Of a DNA stretch of 64,000 nucleotides, positions 1-8,447 are shown in pieces. Every line of letters starts with the position of its first letter. The first letter of the stretch is position 1. This DNA comes from CAYORM01 sp964406375 (GTDB lineage Bacteria; Pseudomonadota; Alphaproteobacteria; DSM-16000; Inquilinaceae). The DNA is taken from positions 62,001 to 126,000 of the forward strand of contig CAYORM010000001.1 in the NCBI GenBank assembly GCA_964406375.1. The letters run 5' to 3'. The notes below the pieces were generated by a model. The model made no database searches. It worked only from the letters and a program-made list of their open reading frames with translations, and was not told the origin of the DNA. The position numbers and the translations under genes are program-made.

Positions 1-592
1 GGACAAGTACGCCCAGGAGATCGGCCTTGTCCGCCGGCGGCTCGCCGTCGCGGCCGCGGCGCTGATCGGCGATGGCGAGACACTGCTGCTCGATGGCGGC
101 GAGGCGGCGCGGCTGCTGGCGGCCGAACTCGGCGGCCGGCGCTCGCTGACGATCGTCACCAACAGCCTCGCCATCCTCAACCAGCTCGGCGGGGAAGGGC
201 CCCGCATCGTGCTCACCGGCGGTGAGTTTGCGCCCGATTGTGCGGCGCTGATCGGACCGGCGGTCACCCCAATCCTCGACATGCTGCGCGTCGACAAGGC
301 GGTCCTGTCAGTCGACGGCCTTTCGGCGGGTTTCGGCCTGTCCTGCGACGACGGTCGCGCCGCCGAGGTCGCCCGCCGCTTCGTCGGTGCGGCGCGCGAG
401 ACCGTCGTGCTCGCCGATCACAGCCGCGTGGGACGCGAGGCGCGGGTCCGGATCTGCGCGCTCGACCGGGTCCACACCGTGGTCACCGATGCCGGAACGC
501 TGCCGGCCCATCGCTTCGAGATCGCCGCCGCGGGCCCCCGGGTGCTGCTGGCGGATGACGACATCCCGCGACCGCACAGGGCGGTCGCCTGA
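1..592 (+). CDS. DeoR-family transcriptional regulator, C-terminal part (5' end outside window)
   Basis: The reading frame is open from base 2 and runs 196 codons to TGA. The visible part is the DeoR sensor domain: a segment with LLLDGGEAARLLAAEL matches the family's LDxGTTxxxLA phosphosugar pocket, followed by TIVTNSLAIL and a VLADHSRVG strand near the end. The N-terminal helix-turn-helix lies outside the window. DeoR proteins usually repress sugar uptake and catabolic genes and are released by a phosphorylated sugar. It lies 55 bp upstream of a sugar-type ABC operon on the same strand, so it is the likely local regulator. Family assignment is firm, ligand unknown. Confidence 0.85.
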   Translation, partial: DKYAQEIGLVRRRLAVAAAALIGDGETLLLDGGEAARLLAAELGGRRSLTIVTNSLAILNQLGGEGPRIVLTGGEFAPDCAALIGPAVTPILDMLRVDKAVLSVDGLSAGFGLSCDDGRAAEVARRFVGAARETVVLADHSRVGREARVRICALDRVHTVVTDAGTLPAHRFEIAAAGPRVLLADDDIPRPHRAVA

Positions 593-594
593 CA

Positions 595-623
595 CCTGCC
601 GACAGATCATGTGCACAGGCAGG
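595..623 (+). promoter_or_regulatory. Small inverted repeat between deoR-type gene and binding-protein gene
   Basis: CCTGCC (595-600) pairs with GGCAGG (618-623), and the loop holds the palindrome TGTGCACA (610-617). It sits just before the AAGGAGGAGG ribosome site of the next gene. It could be an operator or a weak leader hairpin; there is no T-run, so it is not a clear terminator. Confidence 0.3.
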
Positions 624-647
624 ACGGCGAAGGAGGAGGAAACAGAG

Positions 648-1880
648 ATGGAACGGACACTTCGCACCCTCGCGCTCACCTCGGTGGCGGCGCTGGCCCT
701 GCCGGCGATGGCAGCGGCCCAGGAGCCGATCACCATCACCTTCTGGGACAACCAGCAGACCGAATCCGGCCTCAGCGAGTATCAGCGCGCCGCGGTCGAG
801 CGTTTCGAGGCCGAGAATCCGGGCATCACGGTCGAGGTGGTGACCGTACCCTACCCCGAATACCAGCAGCGGCTGCTCACCGCGGTGCAGGGCGGGAATG
901 CGCCGGATGTCTCGACGGTCGACCAGATCTGGCAGGCGGCCTTCGCTGAGGCCGGCGCGATCCTGCCGCTCGACGATCTGGCGGCCGAGGCGGGAATCAC
1001 CGCCGACCGCTTCTTCCCGGGTGCCTGGGCGAGCGCCGTCTACAACGACACGCTGTGGGGCATCCCCTTCAATGTCGATGTGTGGTCCTTCACCTTCTAC
1101 AACCGCGCGCTGTTCGAGGAGGCGGGCATCGATCCGGCCTCGACGGCGACCTGGGAGGGGCTGCGCGCCGCCGCCGAAGCGCTGACCGATGCCGATGCCG
1201 GACGGTTCGGCGTCGGGCTGTTCGCCCATAACGGCGAGGACACGGTCGTCGTCCTCGACAGCTTCATCTACTCCAATGGCGGCAGCGTCCTCGACGAGAA
1301 CGGCGATTGCGCGCTGACCGAGCCCGCGGCGATCGAGGCGCTCGAGTACATGGCCTCGCTGCAGGAATTCGCGCCGCGCGGCCTGCTGAACGCCTCGAGC
1401 GGCGACATGCGCGAGCTGTTCCTCAACGGCTCGCTGGCGATGGAGTTCTGGCCGGCGCTCGAGCAGCCGACGCTGCAGCAGAGCGCGCTGGACTGGGATT
1501 TCGTCTCCGGCCACGCGCCGGAAGGCAAGACGCCGGTCGGCACCTATGGCGGCTGGAATCTGGTGGTCTACGAGCAGTCCGAGCATAAGGAGGCTGCCTG
1601 GAAGTTCATCGAGTTCCTGACCCGGCCGGACGTCAATGGCGCGGTCGTCGACCTGATCCCGGCCAATATCGAGGCGGCCGAGGCGTTCCTCGCCGAGAAC
1701 CGGCACAAGCCCGAGGAGATCATGGCGCATCTCGAGGCGGCACGGCCGCGTCCGCTGTCGCCCCGCTATCTCGAGGTCTCGCAGATCCAGGTGACGATGG
1801 CGCAGGACCTGTTCTCCGGCATGCCGGCCGCCGAGGCCGCGGCCAAGGCCTGTGCGGCGATCGACGCGCTCGCCGACTGA
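648..1880 (+). CDS. Sugar-type ABC transporter substrate-binding protein (family 1)
   Basis: A 410-residue periplasmic binding protein that should capture its ligand and deliver it to the two permeases behind it. A signal peptide occupies residues 1-24 (hydrophobic core, AAAQ cleavage region). The mature protein begins ITITFWDNQQTESG, typical of family 1 carbohydrate-binding proteins. The ATG at 648 is chosen because AGGAGG (631-636) precedes it and the signal peptide starts there; a longer frame upstream has no such support. The ligand could be a mono- or oligosaccharide, or a glycoside-like compound in view of the CoA genes in the same operon. Confidence 0.93.
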   Translation: MERTLRTLALTSVAALALPAMAAAQEPITITFWDNQQTESGLSEYQRAAVERFEAENPGITVEVVTVPYPEYQQRLLTAVQGGNAPDVSTVDQIWQAAFAEAGAILPLDDLAAEAGITADRFFPGAWASAVYNDTLWGIPFNVDVWSFTFYNRALFEEAGIDPASTATWEGLRAAAEALTDADAGRFGVGLFAHNGEDTVVVLDSFIYSNGGSVLDENGDCALTEPAAIEALEYMASLQEFAPRGLLNASSGDMRELFLNGSLAMEFWPALEQPTLQQSALDWDFVSGHAPEGKTPVGTYGGWNLVVYEQSEHKEAAWKFIEFLTRPDVNGAVVDLIPANIEAAEAFLAENRHKPEEIMAHLEAARPRPLSPRYLEVSQIQVTMAQDLFSGMPAAEAAAKACAAIDALAD

Positions 1881-1908
1881 GCCGGGCAGAAGTCGAGGAC
1901 AAGGAGAA

Positions 1909-1936
1909 GGGCGGGGGCGTCGCGGTGCCCCCGCCC
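1909..1936 (+). promoter_or_regulatory. Intercistronic hairpin after binding-protein gene
   Basis: GGGCGGGGGC (1909-1918) and GCCCCCGCCC (1927-1936) form a perfect 10-bp stem with an 8-nt loop. It lies 29 nt after the binding-protein stop and 13 nt before the permease start. No T-run follows, so mRNA 3'-end protection or partial termination is more likely than full termination. Confidence 0.65.
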
Positions 1937-1948
1937 GCGGAGGCATGA

Positions 1949-2836
1949 ATGCATCTGCGCGATCGCGGTCTGGCCTATCTGTTCATCGCGCCGGCAGCGC
2001 TGTTGATCGGCGCGCTGATGTATTGGCCGATGATCGGCACGGTGCTCGAGAGCCTGTACAGCTCCTCCTTCATCAGCCCGGTGCCGCGTTTCGTCGGGCT
2101 CGCCACCTATGAAGCGCTGCTCGGCGACGCCAAGTTCTGGCGGGTCCTCGGCAATTCGCTCGTCTGGACCGCCGGCGTGGTGCTGCTGCAGAACCTGCTC
2201 GGCTTCCTGGTGGCGCTCGCGCTGAACCGAGACGTGCCTGGTCAGGGCGTGATGCGGTCGCTCATCCTTCTGCCCTGGGTGCTGCCGGGCGTGGTCGCGG
2301 CGATCGTCTGGCGCTTCCTCTACGACCCGCAGCTCGGGCTCGTGAACTCTTTCGTGATCAGCTTCGGCCTCGCCGATCGCGGCGTGGAGTGGCTGGGGGA
2401 CACCTCGACGGCGATGGCGGCGGCGATCGTCGCCGCGGTCTGGAAGGGATTCCCCTTCTCGACCGTCGTCTTTCTCGCGGCTCTGCAATCCGTCGATCGC
2501 GAGCAGGTCGAAGCCGCGACGATCGACGGGGCGGGACCGCTGCGCCGGCTCTTCGATGTCGTCATCCCGGCGGTGCGCCCGGTGATCGCCATCAACCTGC
2601 TGCTGACGACGATCCTGACCTTCAACTATTTCGACATGATCTGGGTCTTGACGCGCGGCGGGCCGCTGGACGCCACGCACATCTTCCCGACCAAGGTCTA
2701 CGAGCTCGGCTTCGGCCAGTTCCGGTTCGGTGAGGCGTCCGCCTACGGCACGGTCTCGGTCGTCGTCCTCGTCGGCTTCGTCATCCTGTTCCTGGCGCTG
2801 CAGCGCCGGGTCCGCGCCGGGGGAGGTGCCGCATGA
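1949..2836 (+). CDS. ABC transporter permease, MalF/UgpA type
   Basis: A 295-residue inner-membrane protein with about six transmembrane helices. The cytoplasmic EAA loop that docks the ATPase is at residues 188-202 (EAATIDGAGPLRRLF). The N-terminal helix (LAYLFIAPAALLIGAL) is typical of the first permease of CUT1 sugar transporters. The start ATG at 1949 follows a GCGGAGG-like site; another ATG at 1945 is in a different frame. The stop overlaps the next start by 4 bases, implying translational coupling. Confidence 0.93.
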   Translation: MHLRDRGLAYLFIAPAALLIGALMYWPMIGTVLESLYSSSFISPVPRFVGLATYEALLGDAKFWRVLGNSLVWTAGVVLLQNLLGFLVALALNRDVPGQGVMRSLILLPWVLPGVVAAIVWRFLYDPQLGLVNSFVISFGLADRGVEWLGDTSTAMAAAIVAAVWKGFPFSTVVFLAALQSVDREQVEAATIDGAGPLRRLFDVVIPAVRPVIAINLLLTTILTFNYFDMIWVLTRGGPLDATHIFPTKVYELGFGQFRFGEASAYGTVSVVVLVGFVILFLALQRRVRAGGGAA

Positions 2837-3672
2837 ACCGCTCTCGACGCCAAAGGCTGCTCGGCCGCGCCGGCATGCTGCTCTTCCAGCTCTTCCTGGC
2901 GATCATCGTGCTGCTGCCCTTCTTCTGGATGGTCAGCATCTCGCTGAAGCCGCCCGGAGAGCCGTTCGCCATCCCGGCCCGGCTGTGGCCCGACGAACCG
3001 ACGCTGGCGAACTACGTCACCGCCTTCCAGCCGGAGTTCCAGCGCTACTTCCTCAACAGCGTGATCGTCTCCGGCGCGACGGTGCTGATCACCGTGACGC
3101 TGGCGCTGCTGGCTGCTTATGCCTTCACGCGCTACCAGCTGCGGATCATCTCGGCCTTCATGCTGCTCGTGATCATCGCGCAGATGTTCCCGGCCAGCGC
3201 CATCATCATTCCGATCTACAAGCTGGCGCGCGCCGCGGACCTTCTGAACACCTATGTCGCGCTGATCGCCGCCTATGTCTCGGTCACGTTGCCCGTCGCC
3301 ATCTGGATGCTGCGCGGCTTCCTCGCGCGGATGCCGGTGACCCTCGAAGAGGCGGCGGCGATCGACGGGGCCCGGCCGCTGCGCGCCTTCTTCGACATCG
3401 TGGTGCCGCTGGCACGGCCCGGCATCGCCGCGACGGCGGTCTTCGTGCTGATCGTCACCTGGCAGGAGTTCCTGTTCGCGCTCTCCTTCACCTCGACGCG
3501 CGAGATGCGGACCCTGCCGGTCGGCGTCAACGACTGGATCGGCCAGTACGGCATCCGCTATGGCGAGCTGATGGCGAGTTCGGTGCTGATCTCGGTGCCG
3601 GTCGTCATCGCCTTCTTCCTCCTTCAGCGCCAGTTCGTCTCCGGCCTGACCGCCGGCGCCGTGAAGGGCTGA
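2833..3672 (+). CDS. ABC transporter permease, MalG/UgpE type
   Basis: A 279-residue second permease of the CUT1 system, with about six membrane helices and an EAA loop at residues 172-186 (LEEAAAIDGARPLRAF). It begins at an ATGA overlap with the first permease. It should pair with that permease and with the ATPase at 6448-7500 to move the ligand across the inner membrane. No unusual features. Confidence 0.93.
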   Translation: MNRSRRQRLLGRAGMLLFQLFLAIIVLLPFFWMVSISLKPPGEPFAIPARLWPDEPTLANYVTAFQPEFQRYFLNSVIVSGATVLITVTLALLAAYAFTRYQLRIISAFMLLVIIAQMFPASAIIIPIYKLARAADLLNTYVALIAAYVSVTLPVAIWMLRGFLARMPVTLEEAAAIDGARPLRAFFDIVVPLARPGIAATAVFVLIVTWQEFLFALSFTSTREMRTLPVGVNDWIGQYGIRYGELMASSVLISVPVVIAFFLLQRQFVSGLTAGAVKG

Positions 3673-3690
3673 CCTCTCTCGGGACCCACA

Positions 3691-4875
3691 ATGCAACACG
3701 CACTGGAAGGCATCCGTATCGTCGATTTCACCCAGATGATGCTGGGGCCGTGGGCCACGCAGTTCCTCGGCGACATGGGCGCCGACGTGATCAAGATCGA
3801 GCGGCCGAAGACGGGCGAATGGGAACGCGGTCTGGCGGCGATGGGCCAGCTCCTCGGCGGTGACAGCCCGTTCTTCCTTGCCATGAACCGCAACAAGCGC
3901 AGCCTGACGCTCGACCTGAAGGCCGAGGAGGGCAAGGAGATCGTCCGTGCGCTGGTCCGCGACGCCGATGTCGTTGTCGAAAACTTCCGGCCGGGCGTGC
4001 TCGACAAGCTCGGCCTCGGCTATCAGGCGCTGAAGGCCGTCAATCCCCGGATCGTCTACGCCTCGGGATCCGGCTACGGACCATCGGGTCCCTATCTCCA
4101 CCGCCCGGGCCAGGATCTGCTGATCCAGGCGCTGTCGGGATATGCCGCACAGAACGGCCGCGCCTCCGAACCGCCGGTCCCCTCGGCCTGCTCGGTCATG
4201 GATGCCTCGACGGCACTGACGTTGGCGCTGTCGATCATGGTGGCGCTGTTCCATCGCGAGCGGACCGGCATCGGCCAGAAGGTCGATGTGTCGCTGTTCA
4301 ACACCGCGATCGCGATCCAGTGCCAAGAGCTGCTGGCACATATGAACCTGCCGGTGAAAGGTCAGCGCAGCGAGGCCGGCATCGGTGCACCCTGGCTCTC
4401 GGCCCCGTTCGGCATCTATGCCTGCCGCGACGGCCATGTCGCGATCTCGATCAACCCGTTGCCGGCTGTGGGACGGGCGCTCGGCATCCCCGCCCTCGAA
4501 GCCTTCGACACCGACGAGAGCGCCTATGCGCGGCGCGACGAGGTGCGGCGGATCCTCGATGCGGCGCTCGCCGACCGCCCGGCGGCCGAGGTGCTCGACG
4601 CGCTCGGCGCCAGTGATCTCTGGTGCGCCAAGGTGCAGAATTTCGACGAGGTGATGAACGATCCCCAGGTCGCCCATAACGGGCTGATCCAGGAGATCGA
4701 TCACCCGACGGCCGGGCGCATCCGCATGGTCGGCGTGCCGGTGCTGCTCAGCGAGACGCCTGGCAGCATCCGCCTCGCACCGCCCCTGGTCGGCGAGCAC
4801 ACCGACGCGGTGCTGCGCGAGATCGGCTATGACGATGCACGGATCGCCGATCTGCGCGCCCGCGGGATCGTGTGA
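3691..4875 (+). CDS. Class III CoA-transferase (CaiB/BaiF family)
   Basis: A 394-residue enzyme of the CaiB/BaiF family, which moves CoA from a donor acyl-CoA to a free acid through an aspartyl-CoA mixed anhydride. The N-terminal LEGIRIVDFTQMMLGP and NRNKRSLTLDLK segments are family hallmarks. The likely catalytic Asp is residue 171 in CSVMDAST. It starts 18 bp after the permease stop in the same operon. Context suggests it activates the imported compound, or an acid made from it, to a CoA ester for the hydratase and dehydrogenase encoded further on. The acid is unknown. Confidence 0.9.
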   Translation: MQHALEGIRIVDFTQMMLGPWATQFLGDMGADVIKIERPKTGEWERGLAAMGQLLGGDSPFFLAMNRNKRSLTLDLKAEEGKEIVRALVRDADVVVENFRPGVLDKLGLGYQALKAVNPRIVYASGSGYGPSGPYLHRPGQDLLIQALSGYAAQNGRASEPPVPSACSVMDASTALTLALSIMVALFHRERTGIGQKVDVSLFNTAIAIQCQELLAHMNLPVKGQRSEAGIGAPWLSAPFGIYACRDGHVAISINPLPAVGRALGIPALEAFDTDESAYARRDEVRRILDAALADRPAAEVLDALGASDLWCAKVQNFDEVMNDPQVAHNGLIQEIDHPTAGRIRMVGVPVLLSETPGSIRLAPPLVGEHTDAVLREIGYDDARIADLRARGIV

Positions 4876-4888
4876 GGCCGGTGGCGCC

Positions 4889-5674
4889 ATGTCCGAGGAT
4901 CTCGTCCTTCGGGAGACGGTCGACGGGTCGATCGCGATCCTGACCTTCCACCGGCCGGAGAAGCTGAACGCGCTGTCGACGCCGCTGCTCCAAGCGTTCG
5001 CGCGACGCCTCGACGAGGTGGAGGCCGATCCCGCCATCCGCGTGGTGATCCTGACCGGGGCCGGCGAGAAGGCCTTCGTCGCGGGGGCCGACATCGCCGA
5101 GTATGCCGGGCGTCAGGATGCCCGTTTCGCCGCCTACCAGTTCTCCAGCCGCCGGCTCTTCGACCGGCTCGAGGCGCTAACGAAGCCGGTGATCGCCGCG
5201 GTGAACGGCTATGCGCTGGGCGGCGGCTTCGAGATCGCCCTGTGCTGCGACGTGCTGGTCGTCTCGACCCGGGCCAGGCTTGGCCTGCCGGAGGGGCTGC
5301 TCGGTCTCAGCCCCGGCGGCGGCGGCACCCAGCGCCTGATCCGTTCGATCGGCCGGCACGCCACCGCCGACCTCCTGCTCGCGGCGCAGCGGCTCACCGG
5401 CGAGCGGGCCTATCAGCTCGGCCTCGCGGCGGCGGTCGTCGAACCCGAATCCCTGCGCGAGGCGGCACTGGAGAAGGCGCGGGCGATGCTCAAGCTCGGG
5501 CCACTGGCCCAGGCCGAGATGAAGCGGCTGATCCGGATCGGGGCCGACGCAGCGTTGCCGACGGCGCTCGCCCTCGAGCAGGAGGTATTGGTGCGGCTGT
5601 ATGGCACGGCGGACGGCCAGGAAGGCATCGACGCCTTCCTGGCCAAGCGGCCACCCGTGTTCAAGGGGGAATGA
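4889..5674 (+). CDS. Enoyl-CoA hydratase/isomerase family protein
   Basis: A 261-residue crotonase-fold enzyme. The oxyanion-hole segment AGADIAEY is near residue 65. Both catalytic glutamates of classical enoyl-CoA hydratases are present: Glu115 in GGGFEIALCCD and Glu135 in GLPEGLLGLSPGGGGTQRL. It should add water across a 2-enoyl-CoA double bond. The ATG at 4889 lies 13 bp after the CoA-transferase stop; the frame extends upstream but only by overlapping that gene. Retention of both glutamates favours true hydratase activity over other crotonase chemistry. Confidence 0.9.
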   Translation: MSEDLVLRETVDGSIAILTFHRPEKLNALSTPLLQAFARRLDEVEADPAIRVVILTGAGEKAFVAGADIAEYAGRQDARFAAYQFSSRRLFDRLEALTKPVIAAVNGYALGGGFEIALCCDVLVVSTRARLGLPEGLLGLSPGGGGTQRLIRSIGRHATADLLLAAQRLTGERAYQLGLAAAVVEPESLREAALEKARAMLKLGPLAQAEMKRLIRIGADAALPTALALEQEVLVRLYGTADGQEGIDAFLAKRPPVFKGE

Positions 5675-5675
5675 G

Positions 5676-6446
5676 ATGTCCGATATGAAGGGTAAGGCCG
5701 CCATCGTCACCGGGGCCGCGATGGGGATCGGCCGCGCCGCGGCGCTGGCCTTTGCGCGTGAGGGTGCGGCCGTCACCATCGCCGATGTCGAGGACGAGGC
5801 CGGGCAGCGTACCGCGGAGGAAGCCCGGTCCCTGTCGGGACAGGCGTTCTTCATCCATTGCGATGTCCGCTCGATGGCAGAGATCGAGGCCGCCGCCGAG
5901 GCGACGCTGCGCGCCTTCGGTCAGATCGACGTGCTGGTCAACAACGCCGCGCGGGCGATCCAGGGGGTCGTCGACGAGACGGACGAGGCGACCTGGAACG
6001 AGGTGATCTCGACCAACCTCACCTCGGTCTGGCGCGGGATGAAGGCGGTGGTCCCGCACATGCGGCAGCGCCGTTCCGGCGCGATCGTCAATGTCAGTTC
6101 GGTCCAGTCGCTGCGCGGCTTCCACGGCTGGGCCGCCTACGCCGCGGCGAAGGGCGGGATCAATGCCCTGACCCAGCAGACGGCCGTCGAACTCGCCCCC
6201 TTCGGCATCCGCGTCAACGCGGTGGCGCCGGGAACGATCATGACGCCGCTCAACGAGAAGGTGTTCCGTGAATCGGCCGACCCGCAGGGGCTGATCGACC
6301 GCTGGAACGCTGCTCATCCGCTCGGGCGTTTCGGCGAGGCGTCGGAGGTCGCCGAGACGATCCTCTTCCTGGCCTCCGACCGCGCCTCCTTCATCACCGG
6401 CGAGCTCATGCGGGTGGATGGCGGCATGGTCGTGAAGGGCGACTGA
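5676..6446 (+). CDS. SDR-family NAD(P)-dependent oxidoreductase
   Basis: A 256-residue classical short-chain dehydrogenase. The cofactor motif TGAAMGIG is at residues 12-19 and VNNAA near 88-92. The catalytic triad is Ser142 (NVSS), Tyr155 and Lys159 (YAAAK). It starts 1 base after the hydratase stop, so it is cotranscribed. It may oxidise a 3-hydroxyacyl-CoA or a sugar hydroxyl; the sequence does not decide which. Given the hydratase next door, a hydroxyacyl-CoA dehydrogenase role is plausible but inferred. Confidence 0.9.
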   Translation: MSDMKGKAAIVTGAAMGIGRAAALAFAREGAAVTIADVEDEAGQRTAEEARSLSGQAFFIHCDVRSMAEIEAAAEATLRAFGQIDVLVNNAARAIQGVVDETDEATWNEVISTNLTSVWRGMKAVVPHMRQRRSGAIVNVSSVQSLRGFHGWAAYAAAKGGINALTQQTAVELAPFGIRVNAVAPGTIMTPLNEKVFRESADPQGLIDRWNAAHPLGRFGEASEVAETILFLASDRASFITGELMRVDGGMVVKGD

Positions 6447-6447
6447 C

Positions 6448-7500
6448 ATGGCCTCCGTCACCCTTGTCGGGCTCGAGAAGCGCTGGGGCGACGTCATCGG
6501 TGTCGCCGATCTGTCGCTCGACATCGCCGATCGGGAGTTTCTCGTGCTGCTTGGCCCCTCCGGTTGCGGCAAGACGACGACGATGCGGATGATCGCCGGG
6601 CTCGAGGAACCGACCCGTGGCGAGATCCGCATCGGCGACCGGCGGGTCGACGACGTGCCGCCGCGCGACCGCGACCTCGCTATGGTGTTCCAGAATTACG
6701 GCCTCTATCCGCACATGACGGTCGCGGAGAACATCGGCTACCCGCTCAAGGTCCGGCGGGTGCCCAAGGCCGAACGCGAGCCGCGGATCCGAGCCGCCGC
6801 GGCGCGCGTCGAGCTGGAGGGTTTCCTCGACCGCCGGCCGGCCCATCTGTCCGGCGGCCAGCGGCAGCGGGTCGCGCTCGCCCGTGCGATTGTCCGCACA
6901 CCGCAGCTCTTCCTGATGGACGAGCCGCTCTCCAATCTCGACGCCAAGCTGCGCACCTCGATGCGCGCGCAGCTCAAGCATCTCCAGCGCGAACTCGCCA
7001 TCACCACGATCTACGTCACCCATGACCAGGTGGAGGCGATGACGCTGGCCGACCGCGTCGTTGTGCTGAACGCCGGCCGGCTACAGCAGATCGGCACACC
7101 CGCCGAGGTCTACGACCGGCCGGCCAACCTCTTCGTTGCCGGCTTCATCGGCAACCCGCCGATGAACCTGCTGCGCGGCACGGTGGAGGCCGGGCGGTTT
7201 CGCCACCCCGCCTTCATCGACGGTCCGGCCGTCTCGGCGCGCGGCGATGTCGTGCTCGGCCAGCGGCCGGAGGATCTGACGCTCGCGGCACCCGGAGAGG
7301 GCGAGGCAACGGGCACGGTCTATTCCGTCGAGCTCCTCGGCGATGCGACCCTGGTGACGGTCGAGCTGGACCGCGACCGCATCGTGGCCAAGGCGCCGAA
7401 GAGCTGTCCGCTTGCCATGGGCGAGACGGTGGGGGTGCGCTTCGATCCCGCCGCCCTCCACCTGTTCGACGCCACGACTGGTACGCGCCTGCCAACCTGA
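6448..7500 (+). CDS. ABC transporter ATP-binding protein, UgpC/MalK type
   Basis: A 350-residue CUT1 ATPase. Walker A GPSGCGKTT is at residues 36-44, the signature LSGGQRQ at 134-140, Walker B FLMDEP at 155-160, and the H-loop His at 192. The C-terminal third is the OB-fold MalK-type regulatory domain (LGQRPEDL strand). It is one base after the SDR stop and provides the energy for the two permeases at 1949-3672. Its position behind the CoA genes shows that transport and metabolism form one transcription unit. Confidence 0.95.
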   Translation: MASVTLVGLEKRWGDVIGVADLSLDIADREFLVLLGPSGCGKTTTMRMIAGLEEPTRGEIRIGDRRVDDVPPRDRDLAMVFQNYGLYPHMTVAENIGYPLKVRRVPKAEREPRIRAAAARVELEGFLDRRPAHLSGGQRQRVALARAIVRTPQLFLMDEPLSNLDAKLRTSMRAQLKHLQRELAITTIYVTHDQVEAMTLADRVVVLNAGRLQQIGTPAEVYDRPANLFVAGFIGNPPMNLLRGTVEAGRFRHPAFIDGPAVSARGDVVLGQRPEDLTLAAPGEGEATGTVYSVELLGDATLVTVELDRDRIVAKAPKSCPLAMGETVGVRFDPAALHLFDATTGTRLPT

Positions 7501-7523
7501 AGCGGGCCGAGGGAGGAGCCAGC

Positions 7524-8390
7524 ATGCGTTTCGCCACCGCCGAGCACGCCATCCTGCCGCCCGACCGCGTGCGGGTGTTCTTCGACGGCGTCTTCACGAC
7601 GCCACGGCTGCAGCATGCCGAAGGCGTCGCCGTCGGCCCCGACGGCGCCGTCTGGTGCGGCACCGAGAACGGGCAGATCCTGCGTATCGGTGCGGATGGC
7701 GGGGCGATCGAGGAGGTCGCATCGACCGGCGGCTTCGTGCTCGGCCTCGCCTTCGACGGCGCGTCGGCCCTGTTCGCCTGTGATCTCCGGCATGCCTGCG
7801 TGTTCCGGCTCGACCTCCAAACGAGGCGGCTCGAACGGTTCACCCCGCCGGGCATCCGCATCCCTAACTATCCGGTGGTCGACCGCTCGCGCGGCTGCCT
7901 CTTCGTCTCGGACAGCCATGCCTTCGACACGCCCGGCCCGGGCCTGTGGCGCTACGACCTCGCAAGCGGTGCGGGAGAACTTTGGGACGGGCGCGACTAC
8001 GTCTTTGCCAATGGCATCACGCTGACGCCCGATCGCCGGGCCCTCCTGGTCTGCGAGACCTTTGCGCGCCGCCTCGTTCGCGTGGAGATCGCGCCCGATG
8101 GCAGTCCCGGCGCGCGCGAGACGGTGGCCGAGGATCTCCCCGGACTGCCGGACGGGGTCGCCTGCGATGACCGCGGCGCCATCTTCGTGGCCTGCTACGA
8201 GCCCTCCCGCATCCTCCGGATCGCCCCGGAGGGCGATGTCGCAGTCTATGTCGAAGATCCAACCGCACACACCTTATGCCACCCGACGAACATCGCCTTC
8301 GATGGTTCGCGGCTCTACACCGCCAATCTCGGCCGCTGGCATCTTTCGGTGATCGACACCGACACGACGGGCACCCGTCTGTCCGGTTGA
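7524..8390 (+). CDS. SMP-30/gluconolactonase/LRE family protein
   Basis: A 288-residue six-bladed beta-propeller protein. The metal-binding residues of the SMP-30 family are visible: Glu33 (HAEGVAV), Asn163 (FANGITLTPD) and Asp210 (LPDGVACDD). Known members hydrolyse sugar lactones or other esters. GAGGGAGGAG precedes the ATG. In an operon with a sugar transporter and an SDR, a lactonase acting after sugar oxidation is a reasonable inference. The family also includes strictosidine-synthase-like proteins, so the reaction is not proven. Confidence 0.83.
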   Translation: MRFATAEHAILPPDRVRVFFDGVFTTPRLQHAEGVAVGPDGAVWCGTENGQILRIGADGGAIEEVASTGGFVLGLAFDGASALFACDLRHACVFRLDLQTRRLERFTPPGIRIPNYPVVDRSRGCLFVSDSHAFDTPGPGLWRYDLASGAGELWDGRDYVFANGITLTPDRRALLVCETFARRLVRVEIAPDGSPGARETVAEDLPGLPDGVACDDRGAIFVACYEPSRILRIAPEGDVAVYVEDPTAHTLCHPTNIAFDGSRLYTANLGRWHLSVIDTDTTGTRLSG

Positions 8391-8447
8391 GCGCGATGAT
8401 CGCCGATCCCGCTTGATCGGGCGGCCGGGGTCGCGTCTCCTTCCGTG

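Noticed and set aside
2743..5094. A 783-codon open frame on the minus strand opposite the second permease, CoA-transferase and hydratase genes.
   Set aside because: It is the antisense of strongly recognised genes, with Arg/Asp/Gln-rich low-complexity protein typical of G+C-rich shadow frames and no family motifs.
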